Source: Paenibacillus sp. E222 (GTDB taxonomy: Bacteria; Bacillota; Bacilli; Paenibacillales; Paenibacillaceae). From it: a stretch of DNA of 64,000 bases. The translations under genes and the position numbers were made by a program. The DNA lies in assembly GCF_013401555.1 (NCBI RefSeq), contig NZ_CP058552.1, positions 5,208,001 through 5,272,000 on the forward strand, written 5' to 3'. The first letter of the stretch is position 1. Each line of letters starts with the position of its first letter. The notes under the pieces were generated by a model. The model did not search any database, was not told the DNA's origin, and saw nothing but the letters and a program-made list of their open reading frames with translations. Shown here in pieces: positions 27,132 through 34,938 of the stretch.

Positions 27132-27932
27132 TTATATAGAAGCAATGGGGTCTGTCGTTGTATGTATTGCAATCTGATGCTCCCGGCACGCCTGCTCAAA
27201 CCATCCCTCCGGCTGTTTATTCGTAATTACCCCTGTCACCTGTGTTAAGGGAGCAATCGTAAACAAAGCACTTTTCTCAATCTTGCTTTGATCGAATACA
27301 GCATAAACTTCGCTGGAACGTTCCATTGTTAATTGGGCAATACGAGCTTCAAGCTCGGAATGCATCGTAAAGCCGAAATTTTGCGTTACTCCGTCCACCC
27401 CGAGAAACATTTTCGTAATGTTAATTTTGTCGATCACACTTTCTGCCAGCGGACCGCATAACTCGTAGCTTTTCGACCGCATAACGCCGCCAATCACGAC
27501 GACCTGAATATCTTCGGCATCAGCCAATTCATAAGCAATATTCACCGCGTTGGTGACAATCGTAATATTACGGTGCTTTTTGAGTGCTTTCGCAATAAAG
27601 AACGTCGTTGTTCCTCCCGTCAGGCAGATAATGTCTCCCTCTTTAACAAGGGCTGCCGCCGTGGCCGCAATCCGTTCCTTATCCATCCGTCGGAAATCGC
27701 GTTTTGCTGCAAAAGGCAGCTCCGATACTCCCGACGTCAGGCCTCCTTCATATATGGCTCCCCCATTTGTTCGAATAATCTCGCCCGCTTTTTCAAGTGC
27801 GTCCAAATCTCTTCTTGCAGTTGCTTCCGAGCAGCCAACCGTCTGGACAATCTCTTGCAGCGATATTTTTCCATGCGATTTAATCAGTTCCAATGTTTGT
27901 GCTCTGCGCAGTTCACCCTTTGAATATTGCAT
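27132..27932 (-). CDS. DeoR-family sugar regulator (AgaR-like role)
   Basis: A 266-residue repressor. N-terminal HTH (about 5-58) with ELIKSHGKISLQEIVQTVGCSEATARRDLDALEKAG, and a C-terminal sugar-phosphate-sensing domain (ICLTGGTTTFFIAKAL, ITIVTNAVNIAYELA, GGVMR, FLGVDGV, VFDQSKIEKSA). Start ATG 27932 has AAAGGAGAG 4-5 nt upstream. DeoR proteins usually respond to a phosphorylated sugar; in this locus a tagatose or galactosamine phosphate is likely. It lies within the sugar cluster, 70 nt before the binding-protein gene. Candidate binding sites are in the 29.9-30.15 kb divergent region. Confidence 0.9.
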   Translation of the reverse strand: MQYSKGELRRAQTLELIKSHGKISLQEIVQTVGCSEATARRDLDALEKAGEIIRTNGGAIYEGGLTSGVSELPFAAKRDFRRMDKERIAATAAALVKEGDIICLTGGTTTFFIAKALKKHRNITIVTNAVNIAYELADAEDIQVVVIGGVMRSKSYELCGPLAESVIDKINITKMFLGVDGVTQNFGFTMHSELEARIAQLTMERSSEVYAVFDQSKIEKSALFTIAPLTQVTGVITNKQPEGWFEQACREHQIAIHTTTDPIASI

Positions 27933-28116
27933 AAGTCTCTCCTTTAATATGTCTGGGCCTGCATGATATCCGTTAACTTCAGCCCGTGCTAGCTCTATTG
28001 TGTAGGATGAAAGGATGGATTGCAATATGTCGACGTGAACTGCATCCCATAAGAAAAGCATCTCTCTAACGGTTATTCATGAGGGATATGAAGCCAATTT
28101 TCCAAACCTTCAATCA

Positions 28117-29046
28117 TCATAAAGGTATAATTTGCACCTGATGTTCGTACTCCTCAAAGAGAACATAGTCGATGTCACCTGCTTTGGAAGACATTGCATT
28201 CGCAGCAGCAGCAGCGACAGCCGTACGCAGTCTGGATTCGGCCGAATCGCCGCGCTCTCCTGCATATGCCATGCCGGCAACAAAAGAGTCTCCGCAACCT
28301 ACCGTATTCACAGGCTGAATGGATGGCGGCTTCACCATATATGCTTTTCCGTTTAAAATAGCCAAAGCACCGTCACTGCCGAGTGTTATGCACACCTCGT
28401 CAATGCCTTGATCCGCCAACATGTGCGCTGCACGGACCCATTCGTGTACGTCTCTCGGCTTCTGCCCCAGCCACTCGGCCAGTTCCAGCTCATTTGGCTT
28501 CACGAAATGGGGCGTTGCACTCAGCCCAATGCTGAAACTTGTTCCACCTGTATCCAGAAAGGCTCTCGCGCCTGCTGAACGGACAATACAAATCAGTTCT
28601 GCGTACAATGTGTCCGGTGCACCTGGGGGTAAGCTTCCAGACATAATAACTGCACTAGACTGGATGGCGAGCTCCTGTACTTTTTCCTTGATCGCTTCAA
28701 CTTCAGCTTCTGACATATTTGGACCCTGCCCAAGCAGCTCGGTAGAGGTACCACTGGAATCATCCACAATGTTAAGGCAGACTCGTGAGTCTCCCGCTGA
28801 TTGGATAAAAGCAGTCCCTATCCCCCGTTCAGTCAGACTGCTCTCAATAAATACACCGTTATTGCCGGCAATAATGCCTGTGGCTGTAACTTGACCACCG
28901 AGCTGCCGAATCACCTTGGCTACGTTATTGCCTTTGCCACCCGGCTCGTTAACCTGTCTTGTCACCCGATGCACTTGGCCTACGCCAAACTTGTCAACGT
29001 ACAACGTCCGGTCGATGGCCGCATGGAGTGTGACTGTGGTAATCAT
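28117..29046 (-). CDS. Tagatose-6-phosphate/1-phosphofructokinase-type kinase
   Basis: A 309-residue PfkB kinase of the LacC/FruK group: N-terminus ITTVTLHAAIDRTLYVD, phosphosugar-binding segment NEPGGKGNNVAKVIRQLGG, and the ATP/catalytic motif NTVGCGDSFVAGMAYAGE. Members phosphorylate C1 of tagatose-6-P or fructose-6-P, or C6 of a ketose-1-P. The start ATG 29046 overlaps the aldolase stop as ATGA, so the two are made together. With the aldolase it would convert tagatose-6-P to tagatose-1,6-bisphosphate and then to triose phosphates. Confidence 0.88.
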   Translation of the reverse strand: MITTVTLHAAIDRTLYVDKFGVGQVHRVTRQVNEPGGKGNNVAKVIRQLGGQVTATGIIAGNNGVFIESSLTERGIGTAFIQSAGDSRVCLNIVDDSSGTSTELLGQGPNMSEAEVEAIKEKVQELAIQSSAVIMSGSLPPGAPDTLYAELICIVRSAGARAFLDTGGTSFSIGLSATPHFVKPNELELAEWLGQKPRDVHEWVRAAHMLADQGIDEVCITLGSDGALAILNGKAYMVKPPSIQPVNTVGCGDSFVAGMAYAGERGDSAESRLRTAVAAAAANAMSSKAGDIDYVLFEEYEHQVQIIPL

Positions 29047-29909
29047 CGGACTACGCCGGCTTTGCCAGTGCTTCCACACAACCGTATTTTCTCCATGGCA
29101 AGCCGTTTGACTGCTTCCTTCGCTGGAGCCATGTATTTACGTGGATCATTCTCTTCCGGATGAATTACAAATACATCCTTAATGGCTTCGGAAAATGCAA
29201 TACGCAGCTCTGTCGCTATGTTTACCTTGGACATCCCCAGTGCAACCGCTCGATGAATCTGTTCAGCTGGTATACCCGAACCACCGTGCAGTACCAAAGG
29301 AACCGATACTCGATTCGCAATGCTTTCAATTCGTTCAAAATCTATGTTCGGCTTTCCTTTATAAATACCGTGTGCGGTTCCGATCGCAGGAGCGAGGGTC
29401 GTTACGCCGGTGCGTTCAACAAACTGCATGCAATCTTCCGGATCGGCCAGGGAAGCATGCTGTTCCTCAACGACAATATCATCCTCAACGCCGCCGACCT
29501 TGCCAAGCTCCGCCTCCACGTTTACGCCAGATGCCTGGGCAACCTCCATTACTTTACGAGTTAGGTTCACGTTGTCTTCAAAAGGGTACATGGATGCATC
29601 GATCATAACCGAGGTATATCCTGCTCGAATGCATCGGATAATCGTCGAAAAATCAGTGCAGTGATCCAAATGTAGTGCAATGGGGATATCCGTTAAGTCC
29701 GCTGCGGTTTTAGCCGCATGGGCAATGTAATCCGGACCCAAGTGATTGACTGTGCCCACCGTGGTTTGAATAATGAGTGGTGACTCGGTTTCTACAGCCG
29801 CTTCAACGACAGCCTGAAGCATCTCCAGGGTATGAACGTTAAATGCAGCGATGGCGTATTGGTCCCTGCGAGCGGTTTGCAGCATTTCAGTGGACGAGAT
29901 CAGTGGCAT
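29043..29909 (-). CDS. Class II tagatose/fructose-bisphosphate aldolase (GatY/KbaY-like)
   Basis: A 288-residue class II zinc aldolase. Metal ligands and active-site segments are visible: IALHLDHC, SVMIDASMYPFEDNV, GTAHGIYKG, LVLHGGSGIP and KVNIATELR. The start MPLISSTEML (ATG 29909, 7 nt after AGGGGG) aligns with the usual MxIIST opening of GatY/KbaY better than the ATG two codons upstream. Fructose-bisphosphate and tagatose-bisphosphate aldolases cannot be separated by eye; the AgaS-like neighbour argues for tagatose. It is the first gene of the minus-strand sugar operon. Confidence 0.88.
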   Translation of the reverse strand: MPLISSTEMLQTARRDQYAIAAFNVHTLEMLQAVVEAAVETESPLIIQTTVGTVNHLGPDYIAHAAKTAADLTDIPIALHLDHCTDFSTIIRCIRAGYTSVMIDASMYPFEDNVNLTRKVMEVAQASGVNVEAELGKVGGVEDDIVVEEQHASLADPEDCMQFVERTGVTTLAPAIGTAHGIYKGKPNIDFERIESIANRVSVPLVLHGGSGIPAEQIHRAVALGMSKVNIATELRIAFSEAIKDVFVIHPEENDPRKYMAPAKEAVKRLAMEKIRLCGSTGKAGVVR

Positions 29910-29931
29910 ATCCATTCCCCCTTTTAAGGTT

Positions 29932-29947
29932 TCGTCGCTCGCGACGA
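29932..29947 (-). promoter_or_regulatory. Perfect 7-2-7 palindrome in aldolase leader
   Basis: TCGTCGC-TC-GCGACGA is a perfect inverted repeat in an otherwise AT-rich leader, 23 nt before the aldolase start and close to its ribosome binding site. It may be an operator (roadblock) or an RNA hairpin affecting translation. No second copy was seen in the window. Confidence 0.5.
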
Positions 29948-30013
29948 TTTGAACGATCCTGCACCTCCCTTCACGGGTCAGATGAGACTGGCAAACATTT
30001 GATAATTTCTAGC

Positions 30014-30050
30014 TTGTGATCATAATAATCTTTTTATTTGATTAAATCAA
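30014..30050 (-). promoter_or_regulatory. Promoter and operators of the sugar operon
   Basis: On the minus strand a -35 TTGATT (30050-30045), a 17-nt spacer and a -10 TATTAT (30027-30022) form a good sigma-A promoter driving the aldolase-kinase operon. The perfect repeat TTGATT-A-AATCAA (30038-30050) covers the -35. Just past the -10 the minus strand reads ATGATCACAA (30023-30014), an element also found downstream of the divergent promoter. These are candidate DeoR-family sites. Confidence 0.6.
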
Positions 30051-30069
30051 TCATTATTTTGGAAAACTA

Positions 30070-30148
30070 TTGCAATTTAGTGGGATATACAGGCATAATT
30101 ATGATTAACACAATCATTTAAATATATATTTGATCGAAAAGATCACAA
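30070..30148 (+). promoter_or_regulatory. Promoter and operator of the AgaS-like gene
   Basis: TTGCAA (30070-30075), an 18-nt spacer and CATAAT (30094-30099) form a plausible promoter facing right. The leader holds TGATC-GAAAA-GATCA (30131-30145), and its right end reads AAGATCACAA (30139-30148), matching the ATGATCACAA element near the divergent start site in the same orientation relative to transcription. A common regulator for both sides is inferred. Confidence 0.5.
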
Positions 30149-30189
30149 ACTGAAGTTATCAATCTAAACCATTCCCGGGAGGTATTTTT

Positions 30190-31233
30190 ATGAGTTTGAC
30201 GTATCGTGAAGTAAAAGAACAATATAAGGCCCTGCAGCAGACCTACAACTATGTACTGGCCAAGCGCACGGAATTTACTGCCTTTGTCCAAGCGCAAGGG
30301 ATTACCTCTGTAACCCTTGTTGGCGCCGGGTCCAGCTATTGCTTGAGCGAAGCGGCTGCTTTTTCCTTCCGTTTGCGTGCCGGCCTGCCTGCAATGTCAC
30401 TTGCCGCCGGTGATCTCATGCTCCATGCAGACCGCTATCGTCCCATGCTGGAGGGCAGCCTGATCATAGCGCCGTCACGATCTGGCAGTACGAGTGAGGT
30501 CGTTGAAGCGCTGCGTTTACTCCAGTCCGATCAACGTATTCCTTTATTAACGATTTCTTGTGTAACGGACTCGCCGTTATCCAAAAGCGCCGACTTCCCT
30601 CTGGAACTGCCCTGGGCTTTTGACCATAGCGTTTGCCAGACCCGCACCGTAACCAATCTGTATGCAGCCAATCTGCTGCTTGCCGCTTTTCTTGCTGGTG
30701 ATGAGGAGCTGATTATCGATATGCAGGAAGCGATTCATCAAGGTGAAGCCTACATGGCACGTGTAGAGGACGGTATCCGCCGCGTCTCCGACTTCAATTG
30801 GACGAACGCAGTCCTGCTCGCAGACGGTGAACTTCAAGGGCTGGCAGCCGAGGGTGCCATCGCTCTGACCGAGATTGCCAAGACACATGCCCACGCATAC
30901 CATCTTCTTGACGTTCGGCACGGGCCGATGGTCACTGTGGGTTCGGATACTTTAGTGATCGCCGCCTTGTCGGACAGTGGTATGGAGCATCAACGCAATC
31001 TGTTGAGAGATATTAAGGAGCGTGGAGCCACCATTATTACGTTTGCCGATCGGGCTATGGGCATCCCGCAGGAGTTCATCGACCTTGAGATCACAACTAG
31101 TCATCCGCTTAATACAGCGGTAAGGGGGATCCCATTCATTTTCATCTCGCAAATCGCTGCTTTGGCAAATGCCGAACGCCATGGTATTAACCCAGATCAA
31201 CCCGATGGGCTGGTGGCCTGGGTCAAGCTGTAA
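30190..31233 (+). CDS. SIS-domain sugar isomerase/deaminase (AgaS-like)
   Basis: A 347-residue protein with two SIS sugar-phosphate-binding domains: the first with VTLVGAGSSYCLSEAAA and APSRSGSTSEVVEALR, the second with LLDVRHGPMVTVGSDTLVIAAL and LRDIKERGATIITF. AgaS-type enzymes convert galactosamine-6-P to tagatose-6-P plus ammonia. A GlmS-like or fructosamine-deglycase (FrlB-like) activity is the alternative. ATG 30190 follows GGGAGG. It is divergent from a tagatose-type kinase and aldolase and shares upstream elements with them, which supports the AgaS reading. Confidence 0.8.
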   Translation: MSLTYREVKEQYKALQQTYNYVLAKRTEFTAFVQAQGITSVTLVGAGSSYCLSEAAAFSFRLRAGLPAMSLAAGDLMLHADRYRPMLEGSLIIAPSRSGSTSEVVEALRLLQSDQRIPLLTISCVTDSPLSKSADFPLELPWAFDHSVCQTRTVTNLYAANLLLAAFLAGDEELIIDMQEAIHQGEAYMARVEDGIRRVSDFNWTNAVLLADGELQGLAAEGAIALTEIAKTHAHAYHLLDVRHGPMVTVGSDTLVIAALSDSGMEHQRNLLRDIKERGATIITFADRAMGIPQEFIDLEITTSHPLNTAVRGIPFIFISQIAALANAERHGINPDQPDGLVAWVKL

Positions 31234-31298
31234 ACAGAAAAGTTAGCTCTTTCGATTGGCTTGGTCGGTTGAAAAATGGGAATTTCAGAGGGAGATGC

Positions 31299-31331
31299 AA
31301 AGACTTCTATTCGAGCAGAATAGAAGTCTTT
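31299..31331 (+). terminator. Terminator after AgaS-like gene
   Basis: A 14-bp perfect stem AAAGACTTCTATTC (31299-31312) / GAATAGAAGTCTTT (31318-31331), 5-nt loop, then TTAC. It lies 66 nt past the stop. Confidence 0.75.
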
Positions 31332-31433
31332 TACTTGAAGGTCAAAAATCAATTTTATACGTCCTGTGAGATAATTAGGCAAACATTTGGTATGAATGAT
31401 ATAACGCTAGAAGTATGATTGGGTACATAATAA

Positions 31434-32309
<876 letters not shown>

Positions 32310-32324
32310 CCCTGTATATTGATA

Positions 32325-32352
32325 AAAAAGTCGCCATTTCTGGCGACTTTTT
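32325..32352. terminator. Bidirectional terminator
   Basis: AAAAAGTCGCCA (32325-32336) pairs with TGGCGACTTTTT (32341-32352), TTTC loop, flanked by A/T runs on both sides. It serves the reductase gene and the convergent 151-residue gene. Confidence 0.85.
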
Positions 32353-32378
32353 GTGTTCATGCCATACACAACGGTCTA

Positions 32379-32834
32379 CTACAACCCAATAAACATATTT
32401 CTGCTGAACGGTCCCCAATTTCCACCAGTAAATCCGGATCTCCCCTCCAAATTGACAAAGCATGGAAGCAAAATATAAAGTACTCCCATAGTCGCGTTAA
32501 CGTTGAAGGTTATAACAAATCTCGTTTTGGAATTATTAATAGGAGTGATCATCCCCCGATCAGCGCGAATCGAATTATCTTTCGTGATGGCTTCTCCCAT
32601 TCCTACACTGGCTATATCCGATGGACTAGACATGTTACTTCTTATCCAATAGTTCGATATGTTGGTTGCTGATGCTAAATCCGCTGGCTGATCGTACGTC
32701 ACTACAATCTGATTGGATGCGACTTGCCTAACCTCCACAACTACAGGATGAGGAATCATGGCTTCCCTTTCTCTCCCGCCCGCGTTCTCGATCCAATAAG
32801 GATGTGCTGTATTCGAATGATGATTAATTGACAT
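32379..32834 (-). CDS. Unrecognised beta-rich small protein
   Basis: About 151 residues from ATG 32834 (GGAGG 11 nt upstream; an upstream in-frame ATG at 32864 has no better site). No signal peptide or membrane helix. The N-terminal region (HPYWIENAGGRERE) leads into a segment (VVVEVRQVASNQIVVTYDQP, then ATNISNYWIRS) with the look of a bacterial Ig-like or fibronectin-like strand pattern ('V.VTYD.P.D..SAT...NYWI'), and the C-terminus ends GPFSRNMFIGL. Function unknown. It might be a coat, surface or structural protein; nothing in the context helps. Confidence 0.6.
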   Translation of the reverse strand: MSINHHSNTAHPYWIENAGGREREAMIPHPVVVEVRQVASNQIVVTYDQPADLASATNISNYWIRSNMSSPSDIASVGMGEAITKDNSIRADRGMITPINNSKTRFVITFNVNATMGVLYILLPCFVNLEGRSGFTGGNWGPFSRNMFIGL

Positions 32835-32997
32835 AAGATTAAATACCTCCATGACTGACTTCAATAGTCATTTGTCCTGAGATAATGTATGTAGGTGAAT
32901 GACCAATGGTGTCTTACAAAGCACCCCAGATCACCAGCCATAGCTTTAAATCCTCAGCACCCCAATGTTATTTAAGGTTTTATCTCACGTACAGTCA

Positions 32998-33044
32998 CCA
33001 AAAAATACACTTCACACAATGATAAAGTGTTTAGTGTATTTTGG
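32998..33044 (-). terminator. Terminator-like hairpin downstream of the arginase-family gene
   Basis: CCAAAAAATACAC (32998-33010) pairs with GTGTATTTTGG (33034-33044), with inner ACAC/GTGT pairing. It lies 55 nt past the stop of the arginase-family gene. Confidence 0.55.
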
Positions 33045-33098
33045 GGTCAGCCTATTACTCTAATATAATAATTGGGTTGATGAGTATATGAAATCATA

Positions 33099-34013
33099 TT
33101 ATTTATTTAAAATAGGTATTTCACCCAGCAAGTTTTTCAAGTTAATTGAATCCCATGGCATATGCTCGGTTATACCCAATCCCACGACATCAGCTTCTTC
33201 CGATAGTTCTTTGAGCAAGTGAAGGAGCTGAGGGATTTGCAAGCTTCCCGCAGGAGAGAACGTATACGGTCCTTCAGGATTCGCGAATAACAAGGAGCGA
33301 AAAGCCTTTGGATCAAGCACATCTAGATCCAGGTGAATAGCCAGATGTTTAATGCCACTCTCTTTGATCCACTTTTTGATGGATGCTGTACTTTTCGTTA
33401 ATTCTTCGGCTCCGGCAGTTTTTATGCCAAGTCTTTGAATCATTTCAGTATCTGATTCTGCAGTCGTTATACCTAATCGTTCAAACGCTTCTGAGATCAC
33501 TTCTCCCTCCTGTTCTGTAGGTGTCGCCAACCCTGCGATAAAGACATTTTCAGGTTTCAAAGGGATTTTTACATGTTTTGCAAACTCCTCATCCCCTTCT
33601 CCCAAAAGATTCCCCAGAGGTAGCGTATGTCCGTTATCATATCCCTTATAACCAACCAAATCACTGTGCGCATCGATCCAGATCAAGCCTAATTCTCCAT
33701 GATACCGTTCGTTTAAATAGGCAAACGGAGCTTGTTCGACCAAGCAGTCTCCGCCAAACATAACGATGCGGTCAGGCTTGTGAGCATAAATAATATGCTC
33801 GGCTGCTTCCAATTGTTCAATGAGCTGTTTTCTCCCATTTATACCGTTCTCATTTTCCAGTGGAGTTCCATCATATGCTTGTACAGGAACTTGAATCAGG
33901 GGTTGATCATTATCAGGAGCCAGCCAGGCAAGCAGTTCCGCCCCAAAAGAGTAGTTAGGATTATTCCCCCCTTGCCATTGGGGCATTAACAGACGTATTG
34001 TTTTTTGATTCAT
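33099..34013 (-). CDS. Arginase/agmatinase-family protein
   Basis: 304 residues of the ureohydrolase fold. Metal-site motifs: FGGDCLVEQAPF, LIWIDAHSDLV and LAIHLDLDVLDP. The usual first ligand motif GGDHS reads GGDC here, as in a divergent subgroup, so one manganese ligand (His) is replaced by Cys; activity on arginine or agmatine is not assured. It is divergent from two tandem HxlR-type regulators with which it shares a 105-nt region containing two inverted repeats, so it is probably their target. Confidence 0.82.
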   Translation of the reverse strand: MNQKTIRLLMPQWQGGNNPNYSFGAELLAWLAPDNDQPLIQVPVQAYDGTPLENENGINGRKQLIEQLEAAEHIIYAHKPDRIVMFGGDCLVEQAPFAYLNERYHGELGLIWIDAHSDLVGYKGYDNGHTLPLGNLLGEGDEEFAKHVKIPLKPENVFIAGLATPTEQEGEVISEAFERLGITTAESDTEMIQRLGIKTAGAEELTKSTASIKKWIKESGIKHLAIHLDLDVLDPKAFRSLLFANPEGPYTFSPAGSLQIPQLLHLLKELSEEADVVGLGITEHMPWDSINLKNLLGEIPILNK

Positions 34014-34026
34014 GTTTTTCTCTCCT

Positions 34027-34099
34027 TTACTTCAAAGTAAGGTTAGTATAAACTGAACGCAAATCAAAAAGTAGTACGCACTATTATGACAGGTACTAC
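34027..34099. promoter_or_regulatory. Two candidate HxlR operators in divergent region
   Basis: TTACTT-CA-AAGTAA (34027-34040) lies next to the arginase-family start, and GTAGTAC-(15 nt)-GTACTAC (34071-34099) lies before the first HxlR gene. TACT/AGTA half-sites are typical of HxlR/YodB-family operators. Two sites and two adjacent HxlR paralogues invite the inference that both act here. Confidence 0.55.
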
Positions 34100-34118
34100 C
34101 CGAAAGGATAGCATAAAT

Positions 34119-34481
34119 ATGAGCATGGCTGAATATCACGGCAAGGTTAAACATATTCAAGATACGCCTTTTGGCTATACATTGTCTGTCATTGGCGGCA
34201 AATGGAAGATGGTCATTATTTATCTTTTGGCAGAAAACCAACCGGTACGCTTTAATGAACTGAAAAGACAAATTGGAGCAATTACCTTTAAAACACTGAG
34301 TTCTCAACTAAAAGAATTGGAAGCGGATGGTATGGTCGAACGGAAAGAGTATCCTCAAGTCCCGCCTAAAGTCGAGTACAGACTGACTGATAAAGCGGAA
34401 ACGTTATTACCCGTTCTGGAAGGTTTATGTGAGTGGGGAGTACAAAACCAAAGTGAAAGAGATGTGTTGGAGGATGATTAA
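34119..34481 (+). CDS. HxlR-family winged-helix regulator (first copy)
   Basis: 120 residues. HxlR core: TLSVIGGKWKMVIIYLLAENQPVRFNEL, then FKTLSSQLKELEADGMVERKEY and PPKVEYRLTDKAETLLPVL. No cysteine is in the usual YodB/HypR redox position near the N-terminus. I chose ATG 34119 (AAAGGAT upstream) over the ATG at 34086, which lies inside the operator. Its end overlaps the start region of a second HxlR gene. Confidence 0.85.
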   Translation: MSMAEYHGKVKHIQDTPFGYTLSVIGGKWKMVIIYLLAENQPVRFNELKRQIGAITFKTLSSQLKELEADGMVERKEYPQVPPKVEYRLTDKAETLLPVLEGLCEWGVQNQSERDVLEDD

Positions 34482-34857
34482 CTTTAGAAATAAAACCTAT
34501 CGCTGTACCTCGGAAATTGTCATGAGCTTACTTAGCGGCAAGTGGAAAATTTCTATACTCAATCACTTAACTAAAGGTCCCATTCGGTTTAATGAACTAC
34601 AGCGACTTCTTCCGGACGCAACCCAACGCATGATTACGATGCAGCTCAGAATGCTTGAAAGCGACGGTCTGATTATTCGCAAGGTCTATCCGGTTGCACC
34701 AGCAAAAGTAGAATATTATTTGTCCGATCTGGGTGAGGAACTGGCCCCCATGCTGCAGATGTTGTGCAAATTTGGCACGACTTATATCGAGAAATTCCCC
34801 GACGAAGTATCCTGCGACAATGATGACTCTCGCCGCGACATCGTTAACGTAAATTAA
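34462..34857 (+). CDS. HxlR-family winged-helix regulator (second copy)
   Basis: About 131 residues. HxlR core: EIVMSLLSGKWKISILNHLTKGPIRFNEL, MITMQLRMLESDGLIIRKVY, PAKVEYYLSDLGEEL. It carries cysteines near the N-terminus (MCWRM, TYRCTS), as in redox-sensing HxlR members. The exact start is uncertain: ATG 34462 overlaps the first gene by 20 nt, while the ATG at 34474 sits immediately after GGAGG, too close. The two paralogues are clearly divergent, so this is an old duplication. Confidence 0.82.
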   Translation: MCWRMINFRNKTYRCTSEIVMSLLSGKWKISILNHLTKGPIRFNELQRLLPDATQRMITMQLRMLESDGLIIRKVYPVAPAKVEYYLSDLGEELAPMLQMLCKFGTTYIEKFPDEVSCDNDDSRRDIVNVN

Positions 34858-34872
34858 TGTATTCATAAATTT

Positions 34873-34909
34873 GACGGCAGCAGCTCTGTACGTATACGCT
34901 GCCGCCGTC
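34873..34909. terminator. GC-rich hairpin between convergent genes
   Basis: GACGGCAGCAGC (34873-34884) pairs with GCTGCCGCCGTC (34898-34909), one mismatch. No T-run follows. It lies between the HxlR gene and the convergent 476-residue gene. Confidence 0.5.
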
Positions 34910-34938
34910 ATCTCATCTGTCATGAATGGTTTAAGGCA

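Noticed and set aside
27932..28061. 43-residue N-terminal extension of the DeoR regulator
   Set aside because: The ATG at 27932 follows AAAGGAGAG and the DeoR HTH begins right there; the extension has no homology-like features.
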